Shown here in pieces: positions 7,459-15,712 of a stretch of 64,000 nucleotides of DNA. Position 1 is the first letter of the stretch; each line of letters opens with the position of its first letter. The stretch is taken from the NCBI GenBank assembly GCA_038900335.1, contig JBBMRB010000004.1, forward strand, positions 62,001-126,000. Reading direction: 5' to 3'. Source of the DNA: Rs1 sp038900335. Lineage in GTDB: Bacteria > Pseudomonadota > Gammaproteobacteria > Pseudomonadales > Balneatricaceae. A model generated the notes under the pieces. It was not told where the DNA came from. It saw nothing but the letters and a program-made list of their open reading frames with translations, and did not search any database. A program made the position numbers and the translations under genes.

Positions 7459-8430
7459 GTGTTAGAGCAAAACAGAGAGGGTAATGAGCTGATCAATATT
7501 TATATTGTTTTACTGCCCAATATTTTAATGTTGGATATGGTGGGACCCGCTGAAGTATTTAATTTTGCCAACCGTTATAGTGACAAGCAATTTGAGCTGC
7601 ACTTTATAGGTGAGCACAGTGACATTCAATCAGGTATGGGCTTAATGTTACGTGTTGATCCTTTGCCTGAGCAAATTAAGGCGAATAGCTGGCTGCTAAT
7701 ACCTGGCTTAGAAGGAGAGCAAATCGATTTTTCAATGCCAGAGTATCAAGGCGTTGTACAGTGGATTAATCGCCATCAACAGTTTGATAAAGTCATTAGT
7801 GTCTGCTCAGGTACCATGTTGCTAGCTTATTGTCGTTTACTCGATGGTAGGCAATGCACCACACATTTTGCAGATTTGAAATATTTACAGGCGCTAGCAC
7901 CGTGTGCACAGATTATCCAAAATCGCTTGTTTATCCAAGATGGTAGTTTATATACCAGTGCCGGAGTGACAGCGGGTATTGATTTAGCCTTATACCTTGT
8001 TGAAAAAGAGTGTGGTATTGATTGCGCTGCCAGTATTGCCCGAAATATGGTGTTATTTAACAGAAGAGGTGAGCAGGACCCAGCCCTCTCGCCCTGGCTA
8101 ATTCATCGTAGTCATTTGCATCAAGGTATTCACAATGTTCAAGATGCAATGCAGCAAGATCCGAGTCGTGATTGGCGTGTTAGTCAATTAGCTGATATTG
8201 CACATTGTAGCCCTCGCCACCTTGCAAGAATGTTTAAAGAACACACTAAAATAAGTTGTAAACGCTATTTGCAAATACTGCGTATCAGTTTAGCTAAGCA
8301 GCTGTTGAATGAAAAATCTTTAAGTGTGGAGCAGGTGGCCATTAAAGTCGGTTTCAATGATGTGCGACAGTTTCGCCGAATTTGGCAGCAGTACGACCAA
8401 TTATCCCCTGCCAGCTATAAAAACTGTTAG
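7459..8430 (+). CDS. GlxA-type AraC-family transcriptional regulator with DJ-1/PfpI domain
   Basis: A 323-residue two-domain protein. Residues about 12-190 form a class I glutamine amidotransferase-like (DJ-1/PfpI) domain with the nucleophile-elbow motif VISVCSGTMLLA near 111-122 and TTHFADLKYLQALAP after it. Residues about 215-320 are an AraC helix-turn-helix pair (VSQLADIAHCSPRHLARMFK; SVEQVAIKVGFNDVRQFRRI). The start is GTG 7459, fixed by a strong AAGGAGG four bases upstream. It lies nine bases after an EamA exporter gene. Effector unknown. Confidence 0.88.
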   Translation: MLEQNREGNELINIYIVLLPNILMLDMVGPAEVFNFANRYSDKQFELHFIGEHSDIQSGMGLMLRVDPLPEQIKANSWLLIPGLEGEQIDFSMPEYQGVVQWINRHQQFDKVISVCSGTMLLAYCRLLDGRQCTTHFADLKYLQALAPCAQIIQNRLFIQDGSLYTSAGVTAGIDLALYLVEKECGIDCAASIARNMVLFNRRGEQDPALSPWLIHRSHLHQGIHNVQDAMQQDPSRDWRVSQLADIAHCSPRHLARMFKEHTKISCKRYLQILRISLAKQLLNEKSLSVEQVAIKVGFNDVRQFRRIWQQYDQLSPASYKNC

Positions 8431-8521
8431 TGATACGCTGTGTTTGCACAAAGCTAGCTTGGTTGACGATATGATATTAGCAAATGAATAGCAAGATGTG
8501 CTATTGGAATGTAAGGTAGGA

Positions 8522-8582
8522 ATTGCTAGTTAGTTAAACACTAGCAATAATCAATAACAGCCCCTAGCGAATCGCTGAGGCT
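8522..8582. terminator. Two hairpins between converging genes (GlxA-type regulator and ppa)
   Basis: ATTGCTAGT (8522-8530) pairs with ACTAGCAAT (8540-8548), and AGCCCCTAGCGA (8559-8570) pairs with TCGCTGAGGCT (8572-8582) with few mismatches. Their position between two convergent genes suggests bidirectional termination, although neither has a long T-run. Confidence 0.5.
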
Positions 8583-8597
8583 ATTATAAGTATAAAC

Positions 8598-9134
8598 TTA
8601 TGCTTGGCTGTCTTGGTATGCTTTTGCAGCGGTTTGAATCGCTTGTTTCGCTTGTGCTGCATCTCCCCACTCTTCAACTTTTACCCACTTACCTTCTTCA
8701 AGTCCTTTATAGTTTTCAAAGAAATGCTTGATGCGAGCAAGTTCAAGTGCTGGTAAATCAGTAAGATCTTGGATATGGCTGTACGCTTTGCTTAGCTTGT
8801 CATGTGGTACTGCAACAAGTTTAGCATCTTCGCCAGCTTCATCTGTCATATTAAGAATGCCAACAGGGCGGGCACGAATAACAGAGCCTGGGATAACTGG
8901 GTAAGGTGTGATTACTAGAACGTCTAATGCATCGCCATCATCGGCAAGGGTATTGTTTATGTAACCATAGTTTGCAGGGTAAAACATTGGAGCAGCCATG
9001 AAACGATCGACAAAAATAGCATCTTCGTCTTTTTCTATTTCATACTTAACGGGAGAGCTCTCTGCCGGGATTTCGATAATAACATTGATGTCATTTGGTA
9101 AATCTTTACCCGCTGATACTTTTGCATAACTCAT
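8598..9134 (-). CDS. ppa: Inorganic pyrophosphatase, family I
   Basis: A 178-residue cytoplasmic hexamer-type enzyme that hydrolyses pyrophosphate, pulling biosynthetic reactions forward. The signature DGDALDVLV sits at about 66-74, within the metal-binding D-x4-D-x4 pattern, and FVDRFMAAPMFYPANYGYIN precedes it. Length matches E. coli Ppa (176). AAGGA precedes ATG 9134. It is followed upstream by fbp, 113 bases away on the same strand. Confidence 0.96.
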   Translation of the reverse strand: MSYAKVSAGKDLPNDINVIIEIPAESSPVKYEIEKDEDAIFVDRFMAAPMFYPANYGYINNTLADDGDALDVLVITPYPVIPGSVIRARPVGILNMTDEAGEDAKLVAVPHDKLSKAYSHIQDLTDLPALELARIKHFFENYKGLEEGKWVKVEEWGDAAQAKQAIQTAAKAYQDSQA

Positions 9135-9247
9135 TTTAATGATCCTTAAGCTTGGCGACTAAACTATAATATTTAGTCAAATTAATACGATTTTAAATAT
9201 TTATGATAAGCAGCAATATTGGCATTGCTGCTTATTCAGTTGTTTTG

Positions 9248-10234
9248 TTATTTGATAATAGTGTCGATCTTTTGATGATAATCTAGCAGTACTTCAACTT
9301 CTTTTTTAGAACCCATAGCAACAGAGACACGCTCGTGAATATCTTGAGGTTCTACATCGAGAATATCAGTGTAACAATTTTTGGCTAAGCCACCGGCTTG
9401 TTCGATCAACATGCTCATTGGATTGCCTTCATACATTAGACGCAGCTTTCCAGGCTTTTGCGGAACGCGTTTATCCCAAGGGTAGATAAAGACGCCACCA
9501 CGGGTAAGAACGCGGTGAACTTCTGCAACCATAGCGGCTACCCAGCGCATGTTAAAGTTTTTACCGCGCGGACCTTCAACGCCCTCTAGCAAATCATCAA
9601 TATAAGAGCGCATTGCCGGCTCCCAGTGACGATAGTTAGACATGTTGATAGCAAATTCTTGTGTCTCTTCAGGGATGGATACTTTTTCATGCGTTAACAG
9701 AAAATCGCCGGTTTCTGAAAGTGTAAACATACTCACGCCATTACCGGTTGTTAATACCAGTTGCGCAGATGGGCCATAAAGTACATAGCCTGCAGCGAGT
9801 TGTTTTCTACCATTTTGTAAAAATGGCACTTCATCATGGTAACCTTCAGCAGGGTTCGCTTCTAAGATAGAAAAAATAGTGCCGACAGTAACGTTGATAT
9901 CGATATTTGATGATCCATCTAAAGGATCAAATACCACTAAGTATTTACCATTAGGGTGAACAATAACCGCTTCACTTTCTTCTTCAGATGCTAAACCTGC
10001 CACTGTTAAATGGTTCGATAAATACTTCTTGATGATTTCATTTGATATAATATCAAGTTTCTTTTGAGTTTCACCCTGCACATTAATGTCAGCCGTGGTA
10101 CCTAGCACACCAGAAATAGCGCCTTGGCGTAGCTTTAACGTTATCTCTTTGCACGCGACCATTAAAGTAGCAATAAGGTCTGTTAGTTCGTCGTCTATCG
10201 CTTGCTGGCGTAAAAACTGGCTGAGCAGTTGCAT
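9248..10234 (-). CDS. fbp: Fructose-1,6-bisphosphatase class 1
   Basis: A 328-residue gluconeogenic enzyme removing the 1-phosphate of fructose 1,6-bisphosphate. The metal-binding segment VVFDPLDGSSNIDINVTVGT (about 99-118) and the substrate-binding GGVFIYPWDKR are intact, and MSNYRHWEPAM is typical of the bacterial class. Length agrees with E. coli Fbp (332). ATG 10234 has AAGG upstream. Divergent from mpl over 300 bases. Confidence 0.96.
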   Translation of the reverse strand: MQLLSQFLRQQAIDDELTDLIATLMVACKEITLKLRQGAISGVLGTTADINVQGETQKKLDIISNEIIKKYLSNHLTVAGLASEEESEAVIVHPNGKYLVVFDPLDGSSNIDINVTVGTIFSILEANPAEGYHDEVPFLQNGRKQLAAGYVLYGPSAQLVLTTGNGVSMFTLSETGDFLLTHEKVSIPEETQEFAINMSNYRHWEPAMRSYIDDLLEGVEGPRGKNFNMRWVAAMVAEVHRVLTRGGVFIYPWDKRVPQKPGKLRLMYEGNPMSMLIEQAGGLAKNCYTDILDVEPQDIHERVSVAMGSKKEVEVLLDYHQKIDTIIK

Positions 10235-10534
10235 GGTAAATTTACCTTGTGGATTAATTTAGTGCGGCATTTTACGCCATAGAGTGATAAAAATCACAAT
10301 TTAGTCATTAAAAAATGGTATAAAAATTGATTTAATTAAAATTAATTGTGCTCATTGTAAATTGCTCAATTTTTTACTGTATCATAGCGGCTTTATTTTT
10401 TTGTGGTAACTAGACCTTTGTGGTAACTAGAACCGAGCAGTAAGCGTCTGATTTCATTAGCTGTGCAGCTCTGATACAGCTCAATGAGAATATTATAAGA
10501 AAACCGAACACAGTTAACTGATAGGTAATCGATA
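10235..10534. other. Divergent promoter region between fbp and mpl
   Basis: 300 bases without a gene. It contains an AT-rich core and, on the mpl side, two head-to-tail copies of a 15-base word (10400-10431). No other clear element was seen. Confidence 0.4.
10400..10431 (+). repeat. Tandem 15-base direct repeat upstream of mpl
   Basis: TTTGTGGTAACTAGA occurs at 10400-10414 and again exactly at 10417-10431, a 17-base period. Two identical words about 1.6 helical turns apart could be a tandem protein-binding site or a slippage duplication. They sit about 105 bases before the mpl start codon. Confidence 0.6.
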
Positions 10535-11980
10535 GTGCATATTCATATTCTTGGTATTTGCGGAACATTTATGGGCTCAATGGCTCTGCTCGCGCGTGAG
10601 TTAGGTTTTAAAGTGACGGGCTCTGATGCCAATGTCTACCCCCCGATGAGTACGCAGCTAGAAACGCAAGGCATTAGCTTAATGCAAGGCTATAAAGCCG
10701 AGCATTTACAACCCGCGCCAGATTTAGTCATCGTAGGTAACGCATTAAGTCGCGGTAATGAAGCGGTTGAATATATGCTGGAACAGGGGATGCGCTACAC
10801 ATCAGGTGCTCAATGGTTAAAAGAAAATGTGCTAGAGGGTAGGTGGGTGCTGGCGGTATCGGGCACCCATGGTAAAACGACAACCGCTTCGATGCTCACT
10901 TGGATTTTAGAATACGCAAAGATGGAGCCAGGGTATTTAATAGGCGGTATACCAGCGGATTTTGAAGTCTCAGCCCGCTTAGGTAACACTCCCTTTTTTG
11001 TGATAGAGGCAGATGAATACGACACTGCTTTTTTTGATAAGCGCTCCAAATTCGTTCACTATCAACCGCGTACTGTCGTCATTAATAATTTAGAGTATGA
11101 TCATGCTGATATTTTTGCTGACTTAGCGGCCATTCAGCGCCAGTTCCATCACTTATTACGCATTGTGCCAAGTAGTGGCCAAGTTATTTATAATGGCGAT
11201 CAAGCATCAGTACAGCAAGTACTTGATCAGGGCTGTTGGAGTGAGAAGGTCAGTGCTGGTGGCTCTTTCACAGCATTAGGTGCTCAAGAGACTCAAGGTG
11301 ATCATTGGACATATAAATTATTAAGTGCTGATGGCGCATCATTTGAACTGTATTTAAATGCAATAAAAGTAGCACAAATTGATTGGCAATTAACAGGCAC
11401 TCACAATGTATGCAATGCCATGATGGCGATGATTGGTGCCAGGCATGTTGGGGTTGAGCCGCAACACAGTGCTGCTGCATTAATGGCTTTTCAAGGTGTT
11501 AAGCGACGCATGGAATTACTCGCTGAAATTCAGGGAATAAAAGTATACGATGATTTTGCGCACCACCCAACCGCCATTAAAACCACATTAGAAGGCCTAC
11601 GTAAAAATGCACCTAATGATACTATTATCGCTGTGATTGAACCGCGTTCTAATACCATGCGTTTAGGCAGCCATGCCCAGCAATTAGCAAGCTCTATCAG
11701 TGATGCCAGCAATACAGTTTGGTACCAGCCTGAAGGTTTAGATTGGCAGTTGCAAGATAGCTTACTAGCGACTCTGCCCGCCTCGAAAGTGTGTGTAAAA
11801 ACACAAATAAGTGAAGTCATTGATACGGTTATTACTCAGTTAAAAAACGATGTCGAGCCCTCTTTAAAGGCTGCCGATAACAACATTAAGGCGCATGTTG
11901 TTATTATGAGTAACGGTGGGTTTGGCGGTATACATCAGCAGTTAATCAGCCGATTAGAGAGTGTATTTAATGACCTTTAA
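10535..11980 (+). CDS. mpl: UDP-N-acetylmuramate:L-alanyl-gamma-D-glutamyl-meso-diaminopimelate ligase
   Basis: A 481-residue Mur-ligase family protein that reattaches recycled murein tripeptide to UDP-MurNAc. N-terminal HIHILGICGTFMGSMALLAR is diagnostic of Mpl as opposed to MurC. The ATP loop VSGTHGKTTTASML lies at about 110-123, EADEYDTAFFDKRSKFVHY at about 168-186, and the third-domain DDFAHHPTAI near 343. Length is normal. The start is GTG 10535, with AGGT upstream. It overlaps ubiX by 11 bases, so the two are translationally linked. Confidence 0.95.
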   Translation: MHIHILGICGTFMGSMALLARELGFKVTGSDANVYPPMSTQLETQGISLMQGYKAEHLQPAPDLVIVGNALSRGNEAVEYMLEQGMRYTSGAQWLKENVLEGRWVLAVSGTHGKTTTASMLTWILEYAKMEPGYLIGGIPADFEVSARLGNTPFFVIEADEYDTAFFDKRSKFVHYQPRTVVINNLEYDHADIFADLAAIQRQFHHLLRIVPSSGQVIYNGDQASVQQVLDQGCWSEKVSAGGSFTALGAQETQGDHWTYKLLSADGASFELYLNAIKVAQIDWQLTGTHNVCNAMMAMIGARHVGVEPQHSAAALMAFQGVKRRMELLAEIQGIKVYDDFAHHPTAIKTTLEGLRKNAPNDTIIAVIEPRSNTMRLGSHAQQLASSISDASNTVWYQPEGLDWQLQDSLLATLPASKVCVKTQISEVIDTVITQLKNDVEPSLKAADNNIKAHVVIMSNGGFGGIHQQLISRLESVFNDL

Positions 11981-12608
11981 AAATAATAACGCCTTCAAAG
12001 GTAGAGTTACTTTAGCGATCACAGGTGCTTCAGGTGTACAGTATGCTTTTCGGCTACTAGATGTTTTAGTACAGCAAGACATACAAGTATTATTGATGAT
12101 TTCAAAAGCGGCGCAAGTCGTCATCGCCACCGAAAGTGATTATAAAATACCTGGTAGTGCCCAATTACAGCAAGAGTATTTAACACAAAAATTTGCCGCG
12201 AAAGCACAACAGATTATAGTTTTTGGTAAGGAGCAGTGGATGGCACCGGTGGCATCAGGATCAGGTTCCCCTAATACTATGGTGGTTTGCCCGTGTAGTA
12301 CGGGGAGTTTGTCTGCCATTGCTAATGGTGCGAGTAATAATTTAATTGAACGAGCAGCTGATGTTGTGCTCAAAGAGCGTAAGAAATTAATATTAGTACC
12401 TCGTGAGGCGCCATACTCAGAAATACACTTAGAGCATATGTTAAAGTTGACACGCATGGGGGCCGTGATTATTCCCGCTAGCCCGGGTTTTTATCACAAG
12501 CCTGAAACCATAGAGGATTTGATTGATTTTGTTGTGGCTAGAATTTTATCGCAAATAGGTTTAGAGCAAGACTTAATGGCGCAATGGGGCAGTGATTATT
12601 TAAAATAA
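11970..12608 (+). CDS. ubiX: Flavin prenyltransferase UbiX
   Basis: About 212 residues from ATG 11970, inside the end of mpl. UbiX joins dimethylallyl phosphate to FMN to make the prenylated cofactor of the UbiD decarboxylase in ubiquinone synthesis. VTLAITGASGVQYAFRLLDV (about 14-33) is the FMN-binding loop; CPCSTGSLSAIANGASNNLI and LVPREAPYSEIHLEHMLKL are both signature segments. A GTG at 11961 is also in frame, but the ATG is preferred. The mpl-ubiX order is common in gammaproteobacteria. Confidence 0.95.
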   Translation: MTFKNNNAFKGRVTLAITGASGVQYAFRLLDVLVQQDIQVLLMISKAAQVVIATESDYKIPGSAQLQQEYLTQKFAAKAQQIIVFGKEQWMAPVASGSGSPNTMVVCPCSTGSLSAIANGASNNLIERAADVVLKERKKLILVPREAPYSEIHLEHMLKLTRMGAVIIPASPGFYHKPETIEDLIDFVVARILSQIGLEQDLMAQWGSDYLK

Positions 12609-12657
12609 TAATCAGTAATGTAATCACACAAATTAAATAGTTAAGAGAGCATAGATA

Positions 12658-13374
12658 ATGGCTAAAATTTTGGCCCTAGATACATCAACTGATGCATGTT
12701 CAGTTGCATTACATATTGATGGCGAAAGTCATGAAATATTTAAAGTTGTTGCGCGTAAACATACGCATGAGTTATTGCCAATGGTGCAAGAGTTGTTAGC
12801 TCAAGCGCAATTAAGTGTCGCACAATTAGATGCGATTGCATTTGGTAGAGGCCCAGGCTCTTTTGCCGGTATCAGAATAGCGACAGGGGTGGCGCAAGGC
12901 TTAGCGTTCGCAGCTGATTTAGGCGTTATTCCAATATCGTCTTTAGCCGCTCTTGCACAGGGCTATTACAGAGAGAAAAATACAGAGCTGAGTAATGAGC
13001 AATGGGCTGAGTTGGAAATAGTAACCGCTTTTGATGCACGTATGAATGAGCTGTACTGGGGTAGCTATTGTATTAAAGAAGGTACTGCGCAGTTAGTGTT
13101 AGATGAGCGAGTAGGGGGCCCTGATCATTTACTGCTTAATGATAACCATAACAAATACATTGGTGTTGGCAGTGGCTTTAATTATTTAGCTAGTATGAAT
13201 AAAAGAACAGTAGAGCAACTAACGCTGATCGAATCGTCAAGGCATCCTCATTCGCAGGATATTGTGGCTATCGCACACACAGAGTTCTTATTAGGGAATA
13301 TGGTTGATGCAGCAGCTGCGCAACCTGTGTATTTGCGCAACCAAGTGACCTGGAAGAAAAAGGATCAACAATAA
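12658..13374 (+). CDS. tsaB: tRNA threonylcarbamoyladenosine biosynthesis protein TsaB
   Basis: A 238-residue actin/ASKHA-like fold protein that partners TsaD, TsaE and TsaC in making t6A37 of ANN-decoding tRNAs. ILALDTSTDACSVALH opens the fold, and RGPGSFAGIRIATGVAQGLA (about 64-83) is the family signature. As usual, it lacks the catalytic metal ligands of TsaD. Start ATG 12658 follows ubiX by 49 bases; uppP starts on the very next base after its stop. Confidence 0.94.
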   Translation: MAKILALDTSTDACSVALHIDGESHEIFKVVARKHTHELLPMVQELLAQAQLSVAQLDAIAFGRGPGSFAGIRIATGVAQGLAFAADLGVIPISSLAALAQGYYREKNTELSNEQWAELEIVTAFDARMNELYWGSYCIKEGTAQLVLDERVGGPDHLLLNDNHNKYIGVGSGFNYLASMNKRTVEQLTLIESSRHPHSQDIVAIAHTEFLLGNMVDAAAAQPVYLRNQVTWKKKDQQ

Positions 13375-14181
13375 ATGGAATGGTTACACGTATTTGCTTT
13401 AGCAATAATACAAGGATTAACGGAATTTTTACCGGTATCAAGCTCAGCACATTTAATATTGCCCTCGCTGTTATTAGAATGGCCCGATCAAGGTTTAGCC
13501 TTTGATGTAGCGGTTCATGTGGGTACTTTAATTGCCGTCGTTTATTATTTTCGTAAAGATGTATTTACCATGTTGAATGCATTTTTTGCAAGCTTAACGG
13601 GTAAGCATACAGTCGATTCTAAAATAGCGTGGTTTATTCTTTTAGCGACCTTACCGTGTTTGTTGTTTGGTTTCTTGTTACATGGGTTTATAGATAATTA
13701 TGGGCGCTCGCTATTAGTCATTGCGGCGACAACGCTGATTTTTGGCGCGCTATTGTGGTTTGCTGATACTCGTAAAGGTACAAAGAAAGCGCTGGATACC
13801 ATTACCTTAAAAGATTGCCTAATAATTGGTGTATTCCAAGCAATGGCATTGATACCGGGAACCTCGCGCTCAGGCTCCACCATGAGTGCCGCATTATTAC
13901 TAGGTTTTAGTCGAGAAGCTGCCGCTAAGTTTTCCTTTTTTATGTCGATTCCTGTGATCGTGGCTGCAGGCTCGTACAAAGGCTTAGAGTTGGCAACATC
14001 AGATATTGTGATTAATTGGTCGATGGTTCTGACAGGCGTCGCGCTATCGGCTTTAGTTGCTATTACCTGTATTCACTTTTTCTTAATATTGTTAGAAAAG
14101 CTTGGCATGTTACCGTTTGTTATTTATCGTCTTGTGCTTGGTGTCTTTCTGCTGTTTTTATATTTTAATACGGGTGCATAA
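13375..14181 (+). CDS. uppP: Undecaprenyl-diphosphate phosphatase UppP/BacA
   Basis: A 268-residue integral membrane enzyme that recycles undecaprenyl pyrophosphate to the monophosphate carrier for peptidoglycan and other envelope polymers. The two active-site signatures are intact: QGLTEFLPVSSSAHLIL (about 14-30) and PGTSRSGSTMSAALLLG (about 161-177). Eight or so hydrophobic segments match the known structure. Its ATG directly follows the tsaB stop with no gap, indicating coupling. Confidence 0.96.
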   Translation: MEWLHVFALAIIQGLTEFLPVSSSAHLILPSLLLEWPDQGLAFDVAVHVGTLIAVVYYFRKDVFTMLNAFFASLTGKHTVDSKIAWFILLATLPCLLFGFLLHGFIDNYGRSLLVIAATTLIFGALLWFADTRKGTKKALDTITLKDCLIIGVFQAMALIPGTSRSGSTMSAALLLGFSREAAAKFSFFMSIPVIVAAGSYKGLELATSDIVINWSMVLTGVALSALVAITCIHFFLILLEKLGMLPFVIYRLVLGVFLLFLYFNTGA

Positions 14182-14183
14182 CA

Positions 14184-15002
14184 TTGCTAGACTCAAGCTC
14201 CTATTCAGATACATTAATGCTCAGTGTGGCAGCTGCTCATGGTGGTTTGCAACAACAAGCAAAAGACTTAGCAGAACAGTTGCAGCTACCTTATGTAAAA
14301 GTCATTAGCGACATAAAACATTGTAAACTGCCGCTACTGTTATATTTTACGGATCAAGGCTTGTTATTGCAGCAAACTGGCAAGAAAGCACCGGGGCCTG
14401 TGTGGGTCGATTTTGTCAATGGTAGCGTTGCCCACAGACGTAAGTTTGGTGGTGGTTCAGGTCAAATGATTGCTAAGGCCGTGGGTATTAAAAGTGGTAT
14501 CAGGCCTAGCGTATTAGATGTGACAGCAGGCTTAGGTAAAGATGCTTTTGTGTTGGCGACACTTGGTTGTGACATTCGGTTAGTTGAGAGATCTCGCATT
14601 ATTCACAGCTTGTTAGCAGATGGTTTTGAGCGTGCCCAGCTGAATTTAGAAATAATGGATATTGTGCAGCGCATGACGCTAATTCACAGTGATAGTATTG
14701 AATATTTGCAACGCTGTAGCGACAAGCCGCAAGTTGTTTATGTGGATCCTATGTTCCCGCACAGTAAAAAAAGTGCCAGTGTTAAAAAAGAAATGACTAT
14801 ATTTCGCGATATTGTCGGTGATGATATGGATGCTGGTCAGTTATTAGCAGCAGCGCTAGAAACAGCACAGGCGAGGGTAGTTGTTAAGCGCCCGAGAAAA
14901 GCGCCTATTATTGAGGTCAGTGGCTTAGATTTAAAGCCGAGCTATGCATTAGAGGGTAAATCTAGTCGCTATGATATCTATGCACTTAAAAAATTAGACT
15001 AA
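14184..15002 (+). CDS. rsmJ: 16S rRNA (guanine-1516-N2)-methyltransferase RsmJ
   Basis: A class I SAM-dependent methyltransferase. The SAM-binding motif I is SVLDVTAGLGKDAFVLATLG (about 110-129), and the substrate-site motif VVYVDPMFPHSKKSA (about 183-197) has the D-P-M-F-P form of RsmJ. The C-terminal VVVKRPRKAPII is also typical. The frame starts at TTG 14184, two bases past uppP; an ATG at 14217 is an alternative that would remove 11 residues. Probably last gene of the tsaB-uppP-rsmJ run. Confidence 0.92.
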   Translation: MLDSSSYSDTLMLSVAAAHGGLQQQAKDLAEQLQLPYVKVISDIKHCKLPLLLYFTDQGLLLQQTGKKAPGPVWVDFVNGSVAHRRKFGGGSGQMIAKAVGIKSGIRPSVLDVTAGLGKDAFVLATLGCDIRLVERSRIIHSLLADGFERAQLNLEIMDIVQRMTLIHSDSIEYLQRCSDKPQVVYVDPMFPHSKKSASVKKEMTIFRDIVGDDMDAGQLLAAALETAQARVVVKRPRKAPIIEVSGLDLKPSYALEGKSSRYDIYALKKLD

Positions 15003-15037
15003 CGACTGTCGCAGCATATAAGGGCTTATTGTCAAAT

Positions 15038-15508
15038 TTAATCTTTATTATCTAAAATTTTATCTAACGGTAATTGCGTTTGATGTTTAAGCTCTTCCAT
15101 CACAAAGCTAGAGCTGACATCAAAAATGTCCGCTTTAATTAATTGCTTATACAATTGGTCATAATCGGGCATGTCTTTGACTACTGCTTTAATTAAATAA
15201 TCTAAATCACCGCTCATCCTATAGACTTCCAATATCTGCGCCATGTTAGAGGTAACATCTTTAAACTCACTGACCCATTCATCATTATGCTTATTGGTTC
15301 TAATTGATATAAAAACTGTTAAGGGTAAATTGACCGCTTTTGGGTTGAGCAGTGCGACCCTATCGCCAATCACATTATTAGCAATCAGTTTTTGAATTCT
15401 ACGCCAGCACGCCGTTTTTGATACGCCCACTTTATCAGCCACTTGGCTAACCGATAAGGTGTCATCGTGTTGCATTGAGCTTAGAATGTTTATATCAATT
15501 TTGTCCAT
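15038..15508 (-). CDS. Lrp/AsnC-family transcriptional regulator
   Basis: A 156-residue feast/famine regulator. The N-terminal winged helix-turn-helix is visible as TLSVSQVADKVGVSKTACWRRIQKL (about 17-41), followed by the RAM ligand-binding domain from about 60 (PLTVFISIRTNKHNDEWVSE; YRMSGDLDYLIKAVVKDMPD). It is divergent from a class V aminotransferase gene across 204 bases, so it probably controls that gene and itself in response to an amino acid. Confidence 0.93.
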   Translation of the reverse strand: MDKIDINILSSMQHDDTLSVSQVADKVGVSKTACWRRIQKLIANNVIGDRVALLNPKAVNLPLTVFISIRTNKHNDEWVSEFKDVTSNMAQILEVYRMSGDLDYLIKAVVKDMPDYDQLYKQLIKADIFDVSSSFVMEELKHQTQLPLDKILDNKD

Positions 15509-15561
15509 TTTGTATTTTTCTCTTTTTGCTGCTGGTTCGTTTCTTTAAAGTAGATTATATT

Positions 15562-15615
15562 GAAACATTGTACCATTTTTTGTGAAAAAAACGTGTTAAA
15601 TGAAAATAATGTTTC
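15562..15615. promoter_or_regulatory. Inverted repeat in the Lrp/aminotransferase divergent promoter region
   Basis: GAAACATT at 15562-15569 is perfectly inverted as AATGTTTC at 15608-15615, with a 38-base spacer. Placement midway between divergent regulator and target genes fits a paired binding site for the adjacent Lrp-type regulator, but the match is short and AT-rich. Confidence 0.3.
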
Positions 15616-15712
15616 TAAGAAAAGCGCTTATACTAATGACATAAAGCAAATGAAATAAACAATAACTTAGACCTGCGAATCAGCTCTATGCAATGTATAA
15701 AAGGTAGTTTAG

